Positions 43,169-52,283 of a stretch of DNA of 64,000 nucleotides are shown one piece after another. The DNA comes from Streptomyces sp. TP-A0874. Its GTDB lineage: Bacteria; Actinomycetota; Actinomycetes; Streptomycetales; Streptomycetaceae. The notes below the pieces were generated by a model. It did not search any database. It worked only from the letters and a program-made list of their open reading frames with translations, and was not told the DNA's origin. The position numbers and the translations under genes were made by a program. How positions within the stretch are numbered: the stretch's first letter is position 1; the number at the start of each line of letters is the position of its first letter. The stretch is from assembly GCF_001748085.1 (NCBI RefSeq), contig NZ_BBZK01000005.1:248001-312000 (forward strand). Direction: 5' to 3'.

Positions 43169-43824
43169 CGTTCGTCCTCTCGGACCAGATCCCGCACCCG
43201 GTCGACGTGCCGGTGGACGGCGGAGGCCGCGGCCTCCGCGTCGCCGGCCTTCAGGGCCTGGAGGATCTCGGCGTGCTCGGCGATGTTCTTGGCGATGCGG
43301 TCCGGGTGGGCGTGCATCACGGCGACGCCCATCCGCAGCTGACGGTCGCGCAGCTGGTCGTAGAGGCGTTCCAGGATCCGGTTCCCGGCGTTGCGGACGA
43401 TCTCGGCGTGGAAGCAGCGGTCGCTGACCGAGACGGCGGCCAGATCGCCCTGGGCCGCGTACCGGCGCTGCTCGTCGAGGAGTTCCTCCAGCCGCTGGAC
43501 CAGGTGCGGGGGGACCGGTACGGCCTTGCGGGCCGCGTACTGCTCGACGAGCAGGCGGGTCTCGACGACGTCCCGGATCTCCTGGGTGGAGACCGGCAGG
43601 ACCAGCGCGCCCTTCTTCGGGTAGAGCTTGATGAGGCCCTCGACCTCCAGGCGGAGCAGGGCCTCGCGGACCGGGGTGCGCGAGACTCCGACGGCCTCGG
43701 CCAGGTGCCCCTCGGTCAGCAGGGTGCCGCCCTCGTAGCGGCGGTCGAGTACGGCTTGTTTGACGTGGTCGTAGACCCGGTCGGCGGCGGGCGGCTGCTT
43801 GACGGGAGCGACGGCGGAAGGCAT
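43165..43824 (-). CDS. GntR-family (FadR/FCD) transcription regulator
   Basis: 219 residues from ATG 43824; a GTG at 43830 is possible. Residues 15-80 are a winged helix (VYDHVKQAVLDRRYEGGTLLTEGHLAEAVGVSRTPVREALLRLEVEGLIKLYPKKGALVLPV). Residues 85-215 are an FCD ligand-binding bundle with acid/histidine residues that often hold a metal (DRCFHAEIV, AEHAEILQALKAGD). It is co-transcribed with the MFS gene. A palindrome across its own start suggests autoregulation. Confidence 0.93.
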   Translation of the reverse strand: MPSAVAPVKQPPAADRVYDHVKQAVLDRRYEGGTLLTEGHLAEAVGVSRTPVREALLRLEVEGLIKLYPKKGALVLPVSTQEIRDVVETRLLVEQYAARKAVPVPPHLVQRLEELLDEQRRYAAQGDLAAVSVSDRCFHAEIVRNAGNRILERLYDQLRDRQLRMGVAVMHAHPDRIAKNIAEHAEILQALKAGDAEAAASAVHRHVDRVRDLVREDER

Positions 43825-43843
43825 GTACACATCTTAGATACAT
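43823..43843. promoter_or_regulatory. Candidate GntR operator at the regulator start
   Basis: ATGTA-N11-TACAT with an internal 9-bp palindrome ATCTTAGAT (43831-43839). On the minus strand TAAGAT (43836-43831) could be the -10 box of a leaderless transcript beginning near ATG 43824, so a bound repressor would block its own promoter. Confidence 0.5.
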
Positions 43844-43923
43844 CAAAGATCCATGAGAAACGCGTCCCAGTATCCGGACGCCGCGGGCCCCGGGCGGGCC
43901 GCGGCGGGCCCCGGGCAGGTGCA

Positions 43924-43990
43924 AAAAGCCGGGCGGGCCCGGACGCCTCGGCAGCGGGATGCTGCCTCGGTGTCCGGGCCCGCCCGGTCG
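43924..43990 (-). terminator. Rho-independent-type terminator of the first bkd operon
   Basis: Arms 43931-43957 and 43963-43989 pair over 27 positions with three mismatches; on the minus strand the stem is followed by CTTTTTGCAC (43930-43921). It closes the E1alpha-E1beta-E2 operon. Confidence 0.85.
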
Positions 43991-44030
43991 AACGGGCGGT
44001 ACGCCGCCCCTCGGACCGTTCCTCGGCCGC

Positions 44031-45449
44031 TCAGGTCCAGGTGATCAGCCGCTTGGGCTGCTCCAGGACGGCCGCGGTGTCGGCGAGCACCTTGGAGCCC
44101 AGCTCGCCGTCGACCAGCCGGTGGTCGAACGAGAGCGCCAGGGTGGTCACCTGCCGCGGCTTGACCTCGCCCTTGTGCACCCAGGGCTGGAGCTTGACCG
44201 CTCCGAAGGCCAGGATCGCCGACTCACCGGGGTTGAGGATCGGGGTGCCGGTGTCCACTCCGAAGACGCCGACGTTGGTGATGGTGACCGTACCGCCCCG
44301 CATGTCCGCCGGCGAGGTCTTGCCCTCGCGGGCGGTGGCGACGAGTTCCCCCAGCGACCGCGCCAGCTCCGGCAGGGTCTTGGCGTGCGCGTCCTTGATG
44401 TTCGGGACGATCAGTCCGCGCGGGGTGGCCGCCGCGATACCCAGGTTCACGTACTCCTTGTGCACGATCTCCTGAGCGTCCTCGTCCCAGGCCGCGTTGA
44501 TCTCCGGGTTGCGCCGGATCGCCACCAGGAAGGCCCGGGCCACCAGCAGCAGCGGGTTGACCCGCACCTCGGACATGTCCGGGTCCTGCTTGAGCTCCTG
44601 GACGAGCTTCATGGTGCGCGTCATGTCGAGCGTGATGAACTCGGTGACGTGCGGCGCGGTGAAGGCGCTGTCCACCATCGCCTGGGCGGTGGCCTTCCGC
44701 ACCCCCTTGATCGGGACCCGGGTCTCGCGGGCGTCCGCCCTCGCCGGCGCGGCGGTAGCGGCCACCGGGGCGGGGGCCGCCGGCTGTTCGGCCGGCTGGG
44801 CCGCCGAGTGCGCGGCGTGGACGTCCTCCCGAGTGATGATCCCGTCCGCCCCGGTCGGGGTGACGGTCGTCAGGTCGACACCCAGGTCCTTGGCGAGCTT
44901 GCGGACCGGCGGTTTGGCCAGCGGGCGCTCCCGGCCCGCCGGCGGCGCGCCGGCGGGCACCCGGTCGACCGCGGGTGCCGGGGCGGGCTGCGGCACCGCG
45001 GGCCGCGGCGCCGCCGGAACGCTCGGACCGCCCGGGGCCGTCACCACGGTCTTCCGGGGGCGGCGCTTGGTCGAGGCCGTCGACACCCCGTAGCCGACCA
45101 GCACCGGCTGGCGGCCTTCCGGCTCGGCTTCCGGCTCGGGCTGCTCCCCGGCCGGCTCGGCGCCGGCGGCGGGAGCGTCGTCTCCGGCCCCCGGCTGGGT
45201 GTCCACCGTTATGAAGACGGCGCCGACGTCCACCGTCGCGCCCTCCTCGAAGTGCAGTTCCCGCACCACTCCGTCGAACGGGATCGGCAGTTCCACGGCG
45301 GCCTTGGCCGTCTCCACCTCGCAGACCGGCTGGCCGTCGGTGACGGCGTCGCCCTGCTTGACGTACCACTTGAGGATCTCGGCCTCGGTGAGGCCCTCAC
45401 CCACGTCGGGCATCCGGAACTCGCGGAAGCGCTGCCCAGTGTCTGTCAT
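44031..45449 (-). CDS. bkdC: Branched-chain 2-oxoacid dehydrogenase E2 (dihydrolipoyl acyltransferase), cluster 1
   Basis: 472 residues. The N-terminal lipoyl domain has the lipoylated Lys49 in VETAKAAVELP. A Pro/Ala/Glu linker leads to a peripheral-subunit-binding domain (VRKLAKDLGVDLTTVTPTGADGIITREDV), and the C-terminal acyltransferase ends with the catalytic SFDHRLVDGELGSKVL. E2 transfers the acyl group from E1 to CoA, supplying isobutyryl-, isovaleryl- and 2-methylbutyryl-CoA for branched fatty acids and polyketides. ATG 45449 is preferred to GTG 45455 because AGGAG lies ten bases before it. Last gene of the operon. Confidence 0.93.
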   Translation of the reverse strand: MTDTGQRFREFRMPDVGEGLTEAEILKWYVKQGDAVTDGQPVCEVETAKAAVELPIPFDGVVRELHFEEGATVDVGAVFITVDTQPGAGDDAPAAGAEPAGEQPEPEAEPEGRQPVLVGYGVSTASTKRRPRKTVVTAPGGPSVPAAPRPAVPQPAPAPAVDRVPAGAPPAGRERPLAKPPVRKLAKDLGVDLTTVTPTGADGIITREDVHAAHSAAQPAEQPAAPAPVAATAAPARADARETRVPIKGVRKATAQAMVDSAFTAPHVTEFITLDMTRTMKLVQELKQDPDMSEVRVNPLLLVARAFLVAIRRNPEINAAWDEDAQEIVHKEYVNLGIAAATPRGLIVPNIKDAHAKTLPELARSLGELVATAREGKTSPADMRGGTVTITNVGVFGVDTGTPILNPGESAILAFGAVKLQPWVHKGEVKPRQVTTLALSFDHRLVDGELGSKVLADTAAVLEQPKRLITWT

Positions 45450-45470
45450 CGTCACGACTCTCCTCGGCCC

Positions 45471-46451
45471 TCAGTACGCTAGCGCGCGGTCGACGGCGTC
45501 CAGTACCCGGTCCAGTCCGGGGAGGTACTCCTCCTCCAGTCGGGCGGGCGGGTACGGGGCGTGGTAGCCGCCGACCCTCAGCACCGGGGCCTCAAGGTGG
45601 TAGAAGCACCGTTCGGTGATGCGTGCGGCGATCTCCGCGCCGGTGCCCAGGAAGACCGGGGCCTCGTGCACCACGACCAGCCGGCGGGTCTTCTCCACCG
45701 AGCCCTGGATGGTGTCGAAGTCGATGGGGGACATCGAGCGGAGGTCGAGGACCTCGATCGACTTGCCCTCCTCGGCGGCCGCCGCGGCGGCCTCCACGCA
45801 GACCTTGACCATCGGGCCGTAGGCCGCCAGCGTCAGCTGGCTGCCCTCCTGGACCACCCGGGCCTCGTGCAGACCGCCCGGGATGGCGGCGGTGTCGACC
45901 TCGCCCTTGTCCCAGTAGCGCCGCTTCGGCTCGAAGAAGATCACCGGGTCGTCGCTGTCGATGGCCTGCCGCATCATCCAGTAGGCGTCGGAGGCGTTCG
46001 ACGGTGAGACGCACTTCAGACCGGCGACGTGCGCGAACAGCGCCTCCGGCGACTCGCTGTGGTGCTCCACGGCGCCGATGCCGCCGCCGTAGGGGATCCG
46101 GATGACCACCGGCAGCTTGACCTTGCCGAGCGCACGGGCGTGCATCTTCGCCAGTTGCGTGACGATCTGGTCGTAGGCCGGGAAGACGAACCCGTCGAAC
46201 TGGATCTCGGCGATCGGCCGGTAGCCGCGCAGCGCCAAGCCGATCGCGGTGCCGATGATCCCGGACTCGGCGAGCGGGGAGTCGATGACCCGGTCCTCGC
46301 CGAAGTCCTTCTGCAGACCGTCGGTCACCCGGAAGACGCCCCCGAGCTTGCCGACGTCCTCGCCCATGACCAGGACCTTGGAGTCGGTCTCCATCGCGCT
46401 GCGCAGCGCTTCGTTGATCGCCTTGGCGATGGGAAGCTTCTCGACAGCCAT
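45471..46451 (-). CDS. bkdB: Branched-chain 2-oxoacid dehydrogenase E1 beta, cluster 1
   Basis: 326 residues, normal length for E1 beta. It shows the transketolase-like pattern VLVMGEDVGKLGGVFRVTDGLQKDFGEDRVIDSPLAESGIIGTAIGLALRGYRPIAEIQFDGF, the K+-site region and VRIPYGGGIGAVEHHSES, and a C-terminal transketolase-C domain. It combines with the E1 alpha product encoded two bases upstream to decarboxylate 2-oxoacids with ThDP. The E2 gene follows after 21 bp. Confidence 0.94.
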   Translation of the reverse strand: MAVEKLPIAKAINEALRSAMETDSKVLVMGEDVGKLGGVFRVTDGLQKDFGEDRVIDSPLAESGIIGTAIGLALRGYRPIAEIQFDGFVFPAYDQIVTQLAKMHARALGKVKLPVVIRIPYGGGIGAVEHHSESPEALFAHVAGLKCVSPSNASDAYWMMRQAIDSDDPVIFFEPKRRYWDKGEVDTAAIPGGLHEARVVQEGSQLTLAAYGPMVKVCVEAAAAAAEEGKSIEVLDLRSMSPIDFDTIQGSVEKTRRLVVVHEAPVFLGTGAEIAARITERCFYHLEAPVLRVGGYHAPYPPARLEEEYLPGLDRVLDAVDRALAY

Positions 46452-46453
46452 GA

Positions 46454-47599
46454 TCAGTTCTCCTCCTCGGCGAAGGACGCCTGGTAGGCGGCGAACTGCG
46501 CGCGCTCCTCGTCGACCAGTGCGTGGCCGTCCGCGTAGGTGTGCTCGAACATCGCCATGGGATCGGGGTCCGGCATGGCCCGGACGGCGTCGCGCACCCG
46601 TTTGCCGAGCGCCTCGCTCTCCTCGTCGACCTCGGCGAAGAACGCCTCGTCGGCGAAGCCCTCCCGCTCCAGATAGGCGCGGAGCCGGGCGATCGGGTCC
46701 TTCGCCTCCCAGGCCACGCGCTCCTCGTCCTGGCGGTAGCGCGTCGGGTCGTCGGATGTGGTGTGGGCGCCCATCCGGTAGGTGAAGGCCTCGACGAGGG
46801 TCGGTCCCTCCCCGCTCCGGGCCCGCTCCAGCGCGGACCGGGTCACCGCCAGGCAGGCCAGTACGTCGTTGCCGTCGACGCGGACACCGGGGAAGCCGTA
46901 GCCCTGGGCCCGCTGGTAGAGCGGGACGCGGGTCTGCCGCTCGGTGGGCTCGGAGATGGCCCACTGGTTGTTCTGGCAGAAGAAGACGACGGGGGCGTTG
47001 TAGACCGCGGAGAAGGTGAAGGCCTCCGCCACGTCGCCCTGGCTGGAGGCACCGTCACCGAAGTAGGCGATGACCGCGGCGTCCGCGCCGTCCTTGGCGA
47101 CGCCCATGGCGTAGCCGGTCGCGTGCAGCGTCTGCGAGCCGATGACGATCGTGTACAGGTGGAAGTTGTTGCTCTTCGGGTCCCAGCCGCCGTTGTTGAC
47201 GCCGCGGAACATGCCGAGCAGGTTCGACGGGTCGACCCCCCGGCACCAGGCCACGCCGTGCTCCCGGTAGGTGGGGAAGACGTAGTCGTCGTCGCGCAGC
47301 GCCCGGGCCGAGCCGATCTGCGCCGCCTCCTGGCCGAGCAGCGAGGCCCACAGGCCCAGCTCGCCCTGGCGCTGGAGTGAGGTCGCCTCGGCGTCGAAGC
47401 GCCGGGTCAGCAGCATGTCGCGGTAGAGACCGCGCAGCTCTTCGGGGGTCAGGTCGATGGCGTAGTCCGGATGCTCGACCCGCTCACCCTCCGGGGTCAG
47501 CAGCTGGACCAGCTCCGGCTGCCCGGCTCGGGTCTTCTTCGCGCCCACGCGCTTGCTGCTGCGACGCGGCTTGCGCGTGGCAGTGCTCTCCACGGTCAC
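46454..47599 (-). CDS. bkdA: Branched-chain 2-oxoacid dehydrogenase E1 alpha, cluster 1
   Basis: 381 residues with the ThDP-binding motif GDGASSQGDVAEAFTFSAVYNAPVVFFCQNN (GDG-X25-NN). The basic N-terminus (TRKPRRSSKRVGAKKTR) is an extension on the core, which starts near PDYAIDLTPEELRGLYRDM. GTG 47599 is the first gene of the operon. The 323 bp to the divergent response regulator form the promoter region. A recurring phosphorylation-loop-like segment is YRMGAHTTSDDPTRYR. Confidence 0.94.
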   Translation of the reverse strand: MTVESTATRKPRRSSKRVGAKKTRAGQPELVQLLTPEGERVEHPDYAIDLTPEELRGLYRDMLLTRRFDAEATSLQRQGELGLWASLLGQEAAQIGSARALRDDDYVFPTYREHGVAWCRGVDPSNLLGMFRGVNNGGWDPKSNNFHLYTIVIGSQTLHATGYAMGVAKDGADAAVIAYFGDGASSQGDVAEAFTFSAVYNAPVVFFCQNNQWAISEPTERQTRVPLYQRAQGYGFPGVRVDGNDVLACLAVTRSALERARSGEGPTLVEAFTYRMGAHTTSDDPTRYRQDEERVAWEAKDPIARLRAYLEREGFADEAFFAEVDEESEALGKRVRDAVRAMPDPDPMAMFEHTYADGHALVDEERAQFAAYQASFAEEEN

Positions 47600-47922
47600 G
47601 GTGTGCTCCTCCGTCTGTCCGGCCCCCGGGGTCGCCGGTGGCCTGAGGGTCCCCCCGCCGGGGGCGGGGGAGGCTCACCCGGCCACGACCGGTGCACGGG
47701 GTGTGTGCGAGCGGCCGAACCAGGTGTGACAGGCGCCCGGCCAGTGGTTTGCCACAAGCACGTTACCCAGTGGCCCACATCTCTGCGAAACCCCTCTGAC
47801 CTGCGGATTTGCTTGGAACTCCAAGTAAATCGCGAAAGTCCGGAACAACCACTGGTCACAGCCTTACAGCCGACCGGGACAACGGCACGTTATCCCGGCG
47901 CGGGAGAGCACGGGAAGAGCTG
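47600..47922. other. Divergent promoter region between bkdA and the response regulator
   Basis: No gene. It contains a GC-rich hairpin-like run at 47647-47670, duplicated CCAGTGG at 47740 and 47768, and an AT-rich palindrome at 47808-47829 listed separately. Confidence 0.6.
47808..47829. promoter_or_regulatory. Operator-like inverted repeat
   Basis: TTTGCTTGG-AACT-CCAAGTAAA: nine-base arms with one mismatch around a four-base centre, 94 bp before the response-regulator start. It is the only AT-rich palindrome in the divergent region and could bind a regulator of either gene. Confidence 0.55.
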
Positions 47923-48600
47923 GTGTGGGAAACTGAAACTGTGCGTGAAAATGGAAAAATCACGGTATTTCTACTTGACGACCACGAGGTTGTTCGGCGG
48001 GGAGTGCACGATCTGCTCGCCGTCGAGCCCGACATCGAGGTGGTGGGCGAAGCGGGCACGGCCGCCGAGGCGTTGAGCCGCATCCCCGCGACCCGACCGG
48101 ACGTGGCGGTCCTCGACGTGCGACTGCCGGACGGAAACGGTGTCGAGGTGTGCCGGGAGATCCGCTCCCAGGACGAGAGCATCAACTGCCTGATGCTGAC
48201 CTCCTACGCCGACGACGAGGCGCTCTTCGACGCGATCATGGCCGGGGCCTCGGGGTACGTGCTGAAGGCGATCCGCTCCGAGGAACTGCTCTCGGCGGTC
48301 CGGGACGTCGCGGCCGGCAAGTCGCTGCTCGACCCGGTGGCGACCGGACGCGTCCTGGAGCGGTTGCGCGGCGAGGGCGAGCCCAAGGGGGACGAGCGGC
48401 TGGCCAGCCTGACCGACCAGGAGCGGCGGATCCTCGATCTGATCGGGGAGGGCATGACCAACCGCGCCATCGGGGAACGGCTCCACCTCGCCGAGAAGAC
48501 GATCAAGAACTACGTCTCCAGCCTCCTCTCCAAGCTGGGCATGGAGCGGCGTTCGCAGGCCGCCGCCTACGTGGCCCGCCGCCAGGCGGAACGGGACTGA
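47923..48600 (+). CDS. NarL/DevR-type response regulator
   Basis: 225 residues from GTG 47923 (GGGAAGAG upstream); GTG 47941 is an alternative. Receiver domain at about 12-125: [20 protein letters not shown], phospho-acceptor Asp65 in [13 protein letters not shown], the Thr/Ser in [12 protein letters not shown] and the Lys in GYVLKA. LuxR-type helix-turn-helix at about 160-220: [45 protein letters not shown]. It is orphan, with no histidine kinase beside it. The domain type is that of DevR/DosR (hypoxia) and SCO3818-like regulators, so control of the nar or bkd genes is possible but not shown. Confidence 0.92.
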   Translation: MWETETVRENGKITVFLLDDHEVVRRGVHDLLAVEPDIEVVGEAGTAAEALSRIPATRPDVAVLDVRLPDGNGVEVCREIRSQDESINCLMLTSYADDEALFDAIMAGASGYVLKAIRSEELLSAVRDVAAGKSLLDPVATGRVLERLRGEGEPKGDERLASLTDQERRILDLIGEGMTNRAIGERLHLAEKTIKNYVSSLLSKLGMERRSQAAAYVARRQAERD

Positions 48601-48706
48601 TCCGGGCGCGACCGCTGGAGCCCCGGCCCCTCCGGGACCAAGGACCCGCCCGGTACAGGGCGGGATCCTCTTCATTCGGCGGGGGCCCGCCCCGCACGGT
48701 GGAGGC

Positions 48707-49096
48707 ATGTCCCCCGACACCCAGCGAGCGATCGACCTCTTCGACGGCACCGCGTACGGCCTGCTGTCCGCGAGCATGCGGGCGCTGCCCTTCATCGCCG
48801 CCGCCCAGCACATCGTGACCCCCGACGGCGTCCTGCTCCGGCTCCACCGGGGCCACGGCTACCACCAGGCCTGCGACGGCAACGTCGTGGCGTACGCGAC
48901 CCACGGACCGCTCCCGGACACCGGGGAACTCTGGTCGGCCCAGGTGGTGGGCACCGCCCGGGTCGTGGAGCGGCCCGGCGGCCAGGAGCTGGACCTATTG
49001 GGCGCACCACCCGCCCGCATCGACGAGGACCCCTTCGACCCGGTCTACCTCCGCATCGAGCCGCAGATCCAGATCGTGCACTCCATCCGGCCGTGA
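48707..49096 (+). CDS. Pyridoxamine-5-phosphate-oxidase-like flavin/F420-binding protein
   Basis: 129 residues with the split-barrel pattern: DLFDGTAYGLLSASMRALPFIAAAQHIVTPDGVLLRLHRGHGYHQACDGNVVAYATHG, then LWSAQVVGTARVVERPGGQELD and a closing YLRIEPQIQIVHSIRP. Such small proteins bind FMN, haem or F420 and act as oxidoreductases or sensors. ATG 48707 with GGAGGC directly before it, a tight spacing. It lies 107 bp after the response regulator, same strand, with a possible terminator between (48640-48685). Confidence 0.78.
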   Translation: MSPDTQRAIDLFDGTAYGLLSASMRALPFIAAAQHIVTPDGVLLRLHRGHGYHQACDGNVVAYATHGPLPDTGELWSAQVVGTARVVERPGGQELDLLGAPPARIDEDPFDPVYLRIEPQIQIVHSIRP

Positions 49097-49142
49097 CAGC
49101 GGGTGATACGAGCGACATGTGCGGTGATCTAACATTTGACGG

Positions 49143-50399
49143 ATGCCGCGCTCATCCGTATCCGTGTGCCGGACCCCGCCGGCTGCCAGGCGCCTCCCGG
49201 CAGAAGACCCCCCGCAGTCCGGCGGGGAGCAGGCGCCCGACGCACAGGCTCTGGGCCGGCTGCTGCACCGCTACCGGGGCGCCGGAGAGCCGCTCTCCTG
49301 CGAGCGGGTCGCCGAGGGCCTGCTCAACCGCGGCTACCGGCTGACCACCACCCGGGGCGTGTTCTTCCTCAAGCACCACCTCCACGGCTCCCGGGAGACC
49401 ATCGCCCGCCACCACCGGGCGACCGCCCACCTCGACGAGTTGGGCCTCCCGGTCGCCCCCGCGATCAGCGACACGACCGGAACCACGGTCAGGCGGCTGG
49501 GCGGGCACTGCTACGCCCTCCATCCCTGGGTGCCCGGCCGGCACCGCAGCGGTGCCGAGCTGAGCGTGGCCGAGTCCCGGGAGCTGGGCACCCTGCTGGG
49601 TCTGGTGCACACCTGCCTGGCACAGGTCATGCCGAACGGCCGGCCGCCCTCTCCGGCGTCCGCGGCGCGGGCGGACCGGGACGAGAGGCCCGTCCTGGTG
49701 CCCGGCCCGCGGCCGACCGGGGCCGCCGAGGAATCCGCGGCCGGGTCGAGGCGCGCCCCGGCCGCCCCCGCGCGCGTACGGCTCCGTGCGCTGGCCGACC
49801 CGACCGTGCCGGCCGGACCGGTGGAGAGCGCCGACCCCCGCGACACCCTCGCCGAGATCGACGAGCTCCTCCGGCTCGCCCGGGACCGGCAACGGGACCG
49901 GGACGCCTTCGACGAACTCGCCGAGCGGGTGCTCGTCGAGCGGCGGAGGCTCGTGGAGCGGCATGCCCACCGGCGACCGGCCGAGGCCGCCGAGACGGCC
50001 AGCGGCTGGGTCCACGGCGACTTCCACCCGCTCAACCTCATCTACCGGGGCAAGCAGCCGGCCGCCATCGTCGACTGGGACCGGTTGGGCGTCCGCCCGC
50101 GGGCGGAGGAGGCGGTCCGCTCCGCCGCGCTCTTCTTCCTCCGCCCCCGGGGCACCCTCGATCTGGTCAGGCTCCGGGCGTACGCCAGGGCCTACCGGGG
50201 GGCGACCGGCGCCACACCGGAGGAGCTGGCCGCCGCGGTCCACCGGGTGTGGTGGGAGCGGCTCAACGACTTCTGGATGCTGCGCTGGCGGTACCAGCTG
50301 TCGGACCGGCGCACCGACCAGCAGTTCCCGGCCACCGCGGCGCTCTCGGTCTGGTGGACCGGCGCCTATGCCGCGGTCTGCGCGGCGTTCACCGACTGA
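49143..50399 (+). CDS. Aminoglycoside-phosphotransferase-fold kinase
   Basis: 418 residues. The N-lobe (about 38-120) carries RYRGAGEPLSCERVAEGLLNRGYRLTTTRGVFFLKHHLHG with the ATP-binding Lys in FFLKHH. A low-complexity insertion (about 160-235) separates it from the C-lobe with the catalytic WVHGDFHPLNLIYRG (HGDFHPLN near residue 290) and metal-binding IVDWDRLG. Substrate unknown; homologues include homoserine-, choline- and fructosamine-kinase-like proteins. ATG 49143. Confidence 0.86.
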   Translation: MPRSSVSVCRTPPAARRLPAEDPPQSGGEQAPDAQALGRLLHRYRGAGEPLSCERVAEGLLNRGYRLTTTRGVFFLKHHLHGSRETIARHHRATAHLDELGLPVAPAISDTTGTTVRRLGGHCYALHPWVPGRHRSGAELSVAESRELGTLLGLVHTCLAQVMPNGRPPSPASAARADRDERPVLVPGPRPTGAAEESAAGSRRAPAAPARVRLRALADPTVPAGPVESADPRDTLAEIDELLRLARDRQRDRDAFDELAERVLVERRRLVERHAHRRPAEAAETASGWVHGDFHPLNLIYRGKQPAAIVDWDRLGVRPRAEEAVRSAALFFLRPRGTLDLVRLRAYARAYRGATGATPEELAAAVHRVWWERLNDFWMLRWRYQLSDRRTDQQFPATAALSVWWTGAYAAVCAAFTD

Positions 50400-50426
50400 C
50401 CCCGGGGCCTCCCGGCGGGCCGGGGG

Positions 50427-51971
50427 TCAGCTGCCGCCCTCGCCGCCTTCGTCCGAGCCGCCCGGATCGCCGCCGCCCTCACCGCCGGAGTCCGTGGGCT
50501 CCGGCGGGCCGGAGGTGGGCGGCTCGCCGCCGCCTCCCGGGTCACCACCGCCCGGACGCCCGGTGGACGGATCGTCGGTGGGGTTGTCGGTGGGCTCCTC
50601 CGTCGGATCCTCGCTGGGCTCGTCGATGGACTCGCTCGGCTCCTCGGTCCAGCCCCAGTCGCCGCCACCGGAGGAGTCGCCGGGGTCGACCTCCTCGGTG
50701 CTCTCCTCCGGCGAGGGCTCCGAGGTGTCCTGGTCCTCGGACTGGGAGGTCGCGGGCGACCGCGGCGGCTTCTTGGTGTCGTCGCCGTTGTCCGGACGGA
50801 ACACCAGCATGAGACTGCCGGCCACCACCACCGCGACCACCGCGAGGGCGGCCATCAGCCAGAGCCTGCCGCGCCCGGCCTGCCCGCCGCCCGGGGGGCC
50901 GCCGTCGGGCATCCCGCCCGCCACCGAGAACTGCGAGGTGTCGCCGTGGCTGGTCGGCGGCATGGCGGCGGTGGTGCCCATGGGCGGGGTGGCGGCGGTT
51001 CCGACCACCGCCGGACCGGTGTCCCAGGTGCCGGTGTGACCGCCCCTGCTGCCGAGCATCTGCAGCGCGTACTGCACCAGGCCGCGCATCTCCTCGGCGC
51101 TCTGGAACCGGTCGTCCGGCTCCTTCGCCAGCGAGCGCATCACCAGGCCGTCCAGCTCCGGCGGAGCGGAGTCCAGCACCTGTGAGGGGGGCACCGGGGT
51201 GTCCTGGACGTGCTGGTAGACCACCGAGAGCGGGGTCTCGCCGGTGAACGGCGGCCGGAGGGCCAGCAACTCGTACAGCAGGCAGCCGGTGGCGTAGAGG
51301 TCGGAGCGGGCGTCGACGGTCTTGCCGAGCGCCTGCTCGGGGGAGAGGTACTGCGGGGTGCCCATGACCATGCCGGTCTGGGTCATGGTGCTGGCCGCCC
51401 CGTGCAGCGCCCGGGCGATGCCGAAGTCCATCACCTTGATGGCGCCGTTGTGCGTGATGATGACGTTGGCGGGCTTGATGTCCCGGTGCACGATGCCGTG
51501 GTGGTGGCTGTAGGCGAGCGCCTCCAAGACCCCCGAGACGATGATCAGTGCCTGCTCCGGCGGCGGGGTGTCGGCGTTGATCAGCAGGTCGCGGATGGTG
51601 CGGCCCTCGACCAGCTCCATCACGATGTAGGGCACGGTGTTGGCGCCGACCGTGTCCTCGCCCGAGTCGTAGACCGCGACCACGGCGTGGTGGTTGAGAC
51701 CGGCGACCGACTGGGCCTCCCGCGTGAAGCGGGCCTTGGAGACCGGGTCCTCGGCGAGGTCGGAGCGGAGCAGCTTCACCGCCACGGTGCGGCCCAGGCG
51801 GACGTCCTCGGCGGCGAAGACCTCGGCCATCCCGCCGCGGCCGAGCCGGTGGGTCAGGCGGTAGCGGCCGTCGCCGACCATCCCTCCGTTGCCCCACATC
51901 TCAGGCGCGTCGGCCATGCCACCGCCGTTCGAATCGGGTTCGGACGGGCCTCCAGAGCGCGTCTGTGCCAT
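50427..51971 (-). CDS. Transmembrane Ser/Thr protein kinase with acidic extracellular tail
   Basis: 514 residues. Kinase domain at about 37-300: P-loop LGRGGMAEVF, catalytic Lys66 (VAVKLL), HRDIKPANV with Asp164, DFG at 182-184 and the activation-loop threonines in STMTQTGMVMGTPQYLSPEQ. A membrane helix at about 366-388 (LWLMAALAVVAVVVAGSLMLVF) is followed by a 125-residue outside tail made only of Pro, Glu, Ser, Thr, Gly and Asp; there are no PASTA repeats. Divergent from the second kinase. A Hanks-type signalling role is certain; the ligand is not. Confidence 0.95.
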   Translation of the reverse strand: MAQTRSGGPSEPDSNGGGMADAPEMWGNGGMVGDGRYRLTHRLGRGGMAEVFAAEDVRLGRTVAVKLLRSDLAEDPVSKARFTREAQSVAGLNHHAVVAVYDSGEDTVGANTVPYIVMELVEGRTIRDLLINADTPPPEQALIIVSGVLEALAYSHHHGIVHRDIKPANVIITHNGAIKVMDFGIARALHGAASTMTQTGMVMGTPQYLSPEQALGKTVDARSDLYATGCLLYELLALRPPFTGETPLSVVYQHVQDTPVPPSQVLDSAPPELDGLVMRSLAKEPDDRFQSAEEMRGLVQYALQMLGSRGGHTGTWDTGPAVVGTAATPPMGTTAAMPPTSHGDTSQFSVAGGMPDGGPPGGGQAGRGRLWLMAALAVVAVVVAGSLMLVFRPDNGDDTKKPPRSPATSQSEDQDTSEPSPEESTEEVDPGDSSGGGDWGWTEEPSESIDEPSEDPTEEPTDNPTDDPSTGRPGGGDPGGGGEPPTSGPPEPTDSGGEGGGDPGGSDEGGEGGS

Positions 51972-52283
51972 CAGTCCTCGCCGTAGTATTCGTACATCTG
52001 TCCGCTTGCCCGGTTCGCGGTCACGAGCCGTGTCCGACCGGCTTCGAAAAGGGAGAGCCGGCGGAGGAGTTCCGATAGGGCACGCTACAGCGTTCGCGGC
52101 GTGCGTCGTCGGGTGGTGGACCGGCCATCAAACCGTCTGTACGTATTCGGGCGCAAATCGCGTGGCGATGCGGTAACGCTTCCTGAACTCTTGTCGCGCA
52201 TCGGGTCACGGAACGGGCACCGCTGCTTGACGTGTCCTACCCCTACGGCAGACTTGGCCCGTAATCGTGGGAGCGAGACTTAC
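51972..52283. other. Divergent promoter region between two kinase genes
   Basis: No gene seen. A good promoter candidate for the + strand is TTGACG (52227-52232) and AGACTT (52250-52255), 17 bp apart. Confidence 0.5.

Noticed and set aside
41870..43924. A single 684-residue protein reading through the GntR and MFS region
   Set aside because: The first 250 residues are out-of-frame GntR sequence; GTG 43168 overlapping the GntR stop is the natural MFS start.
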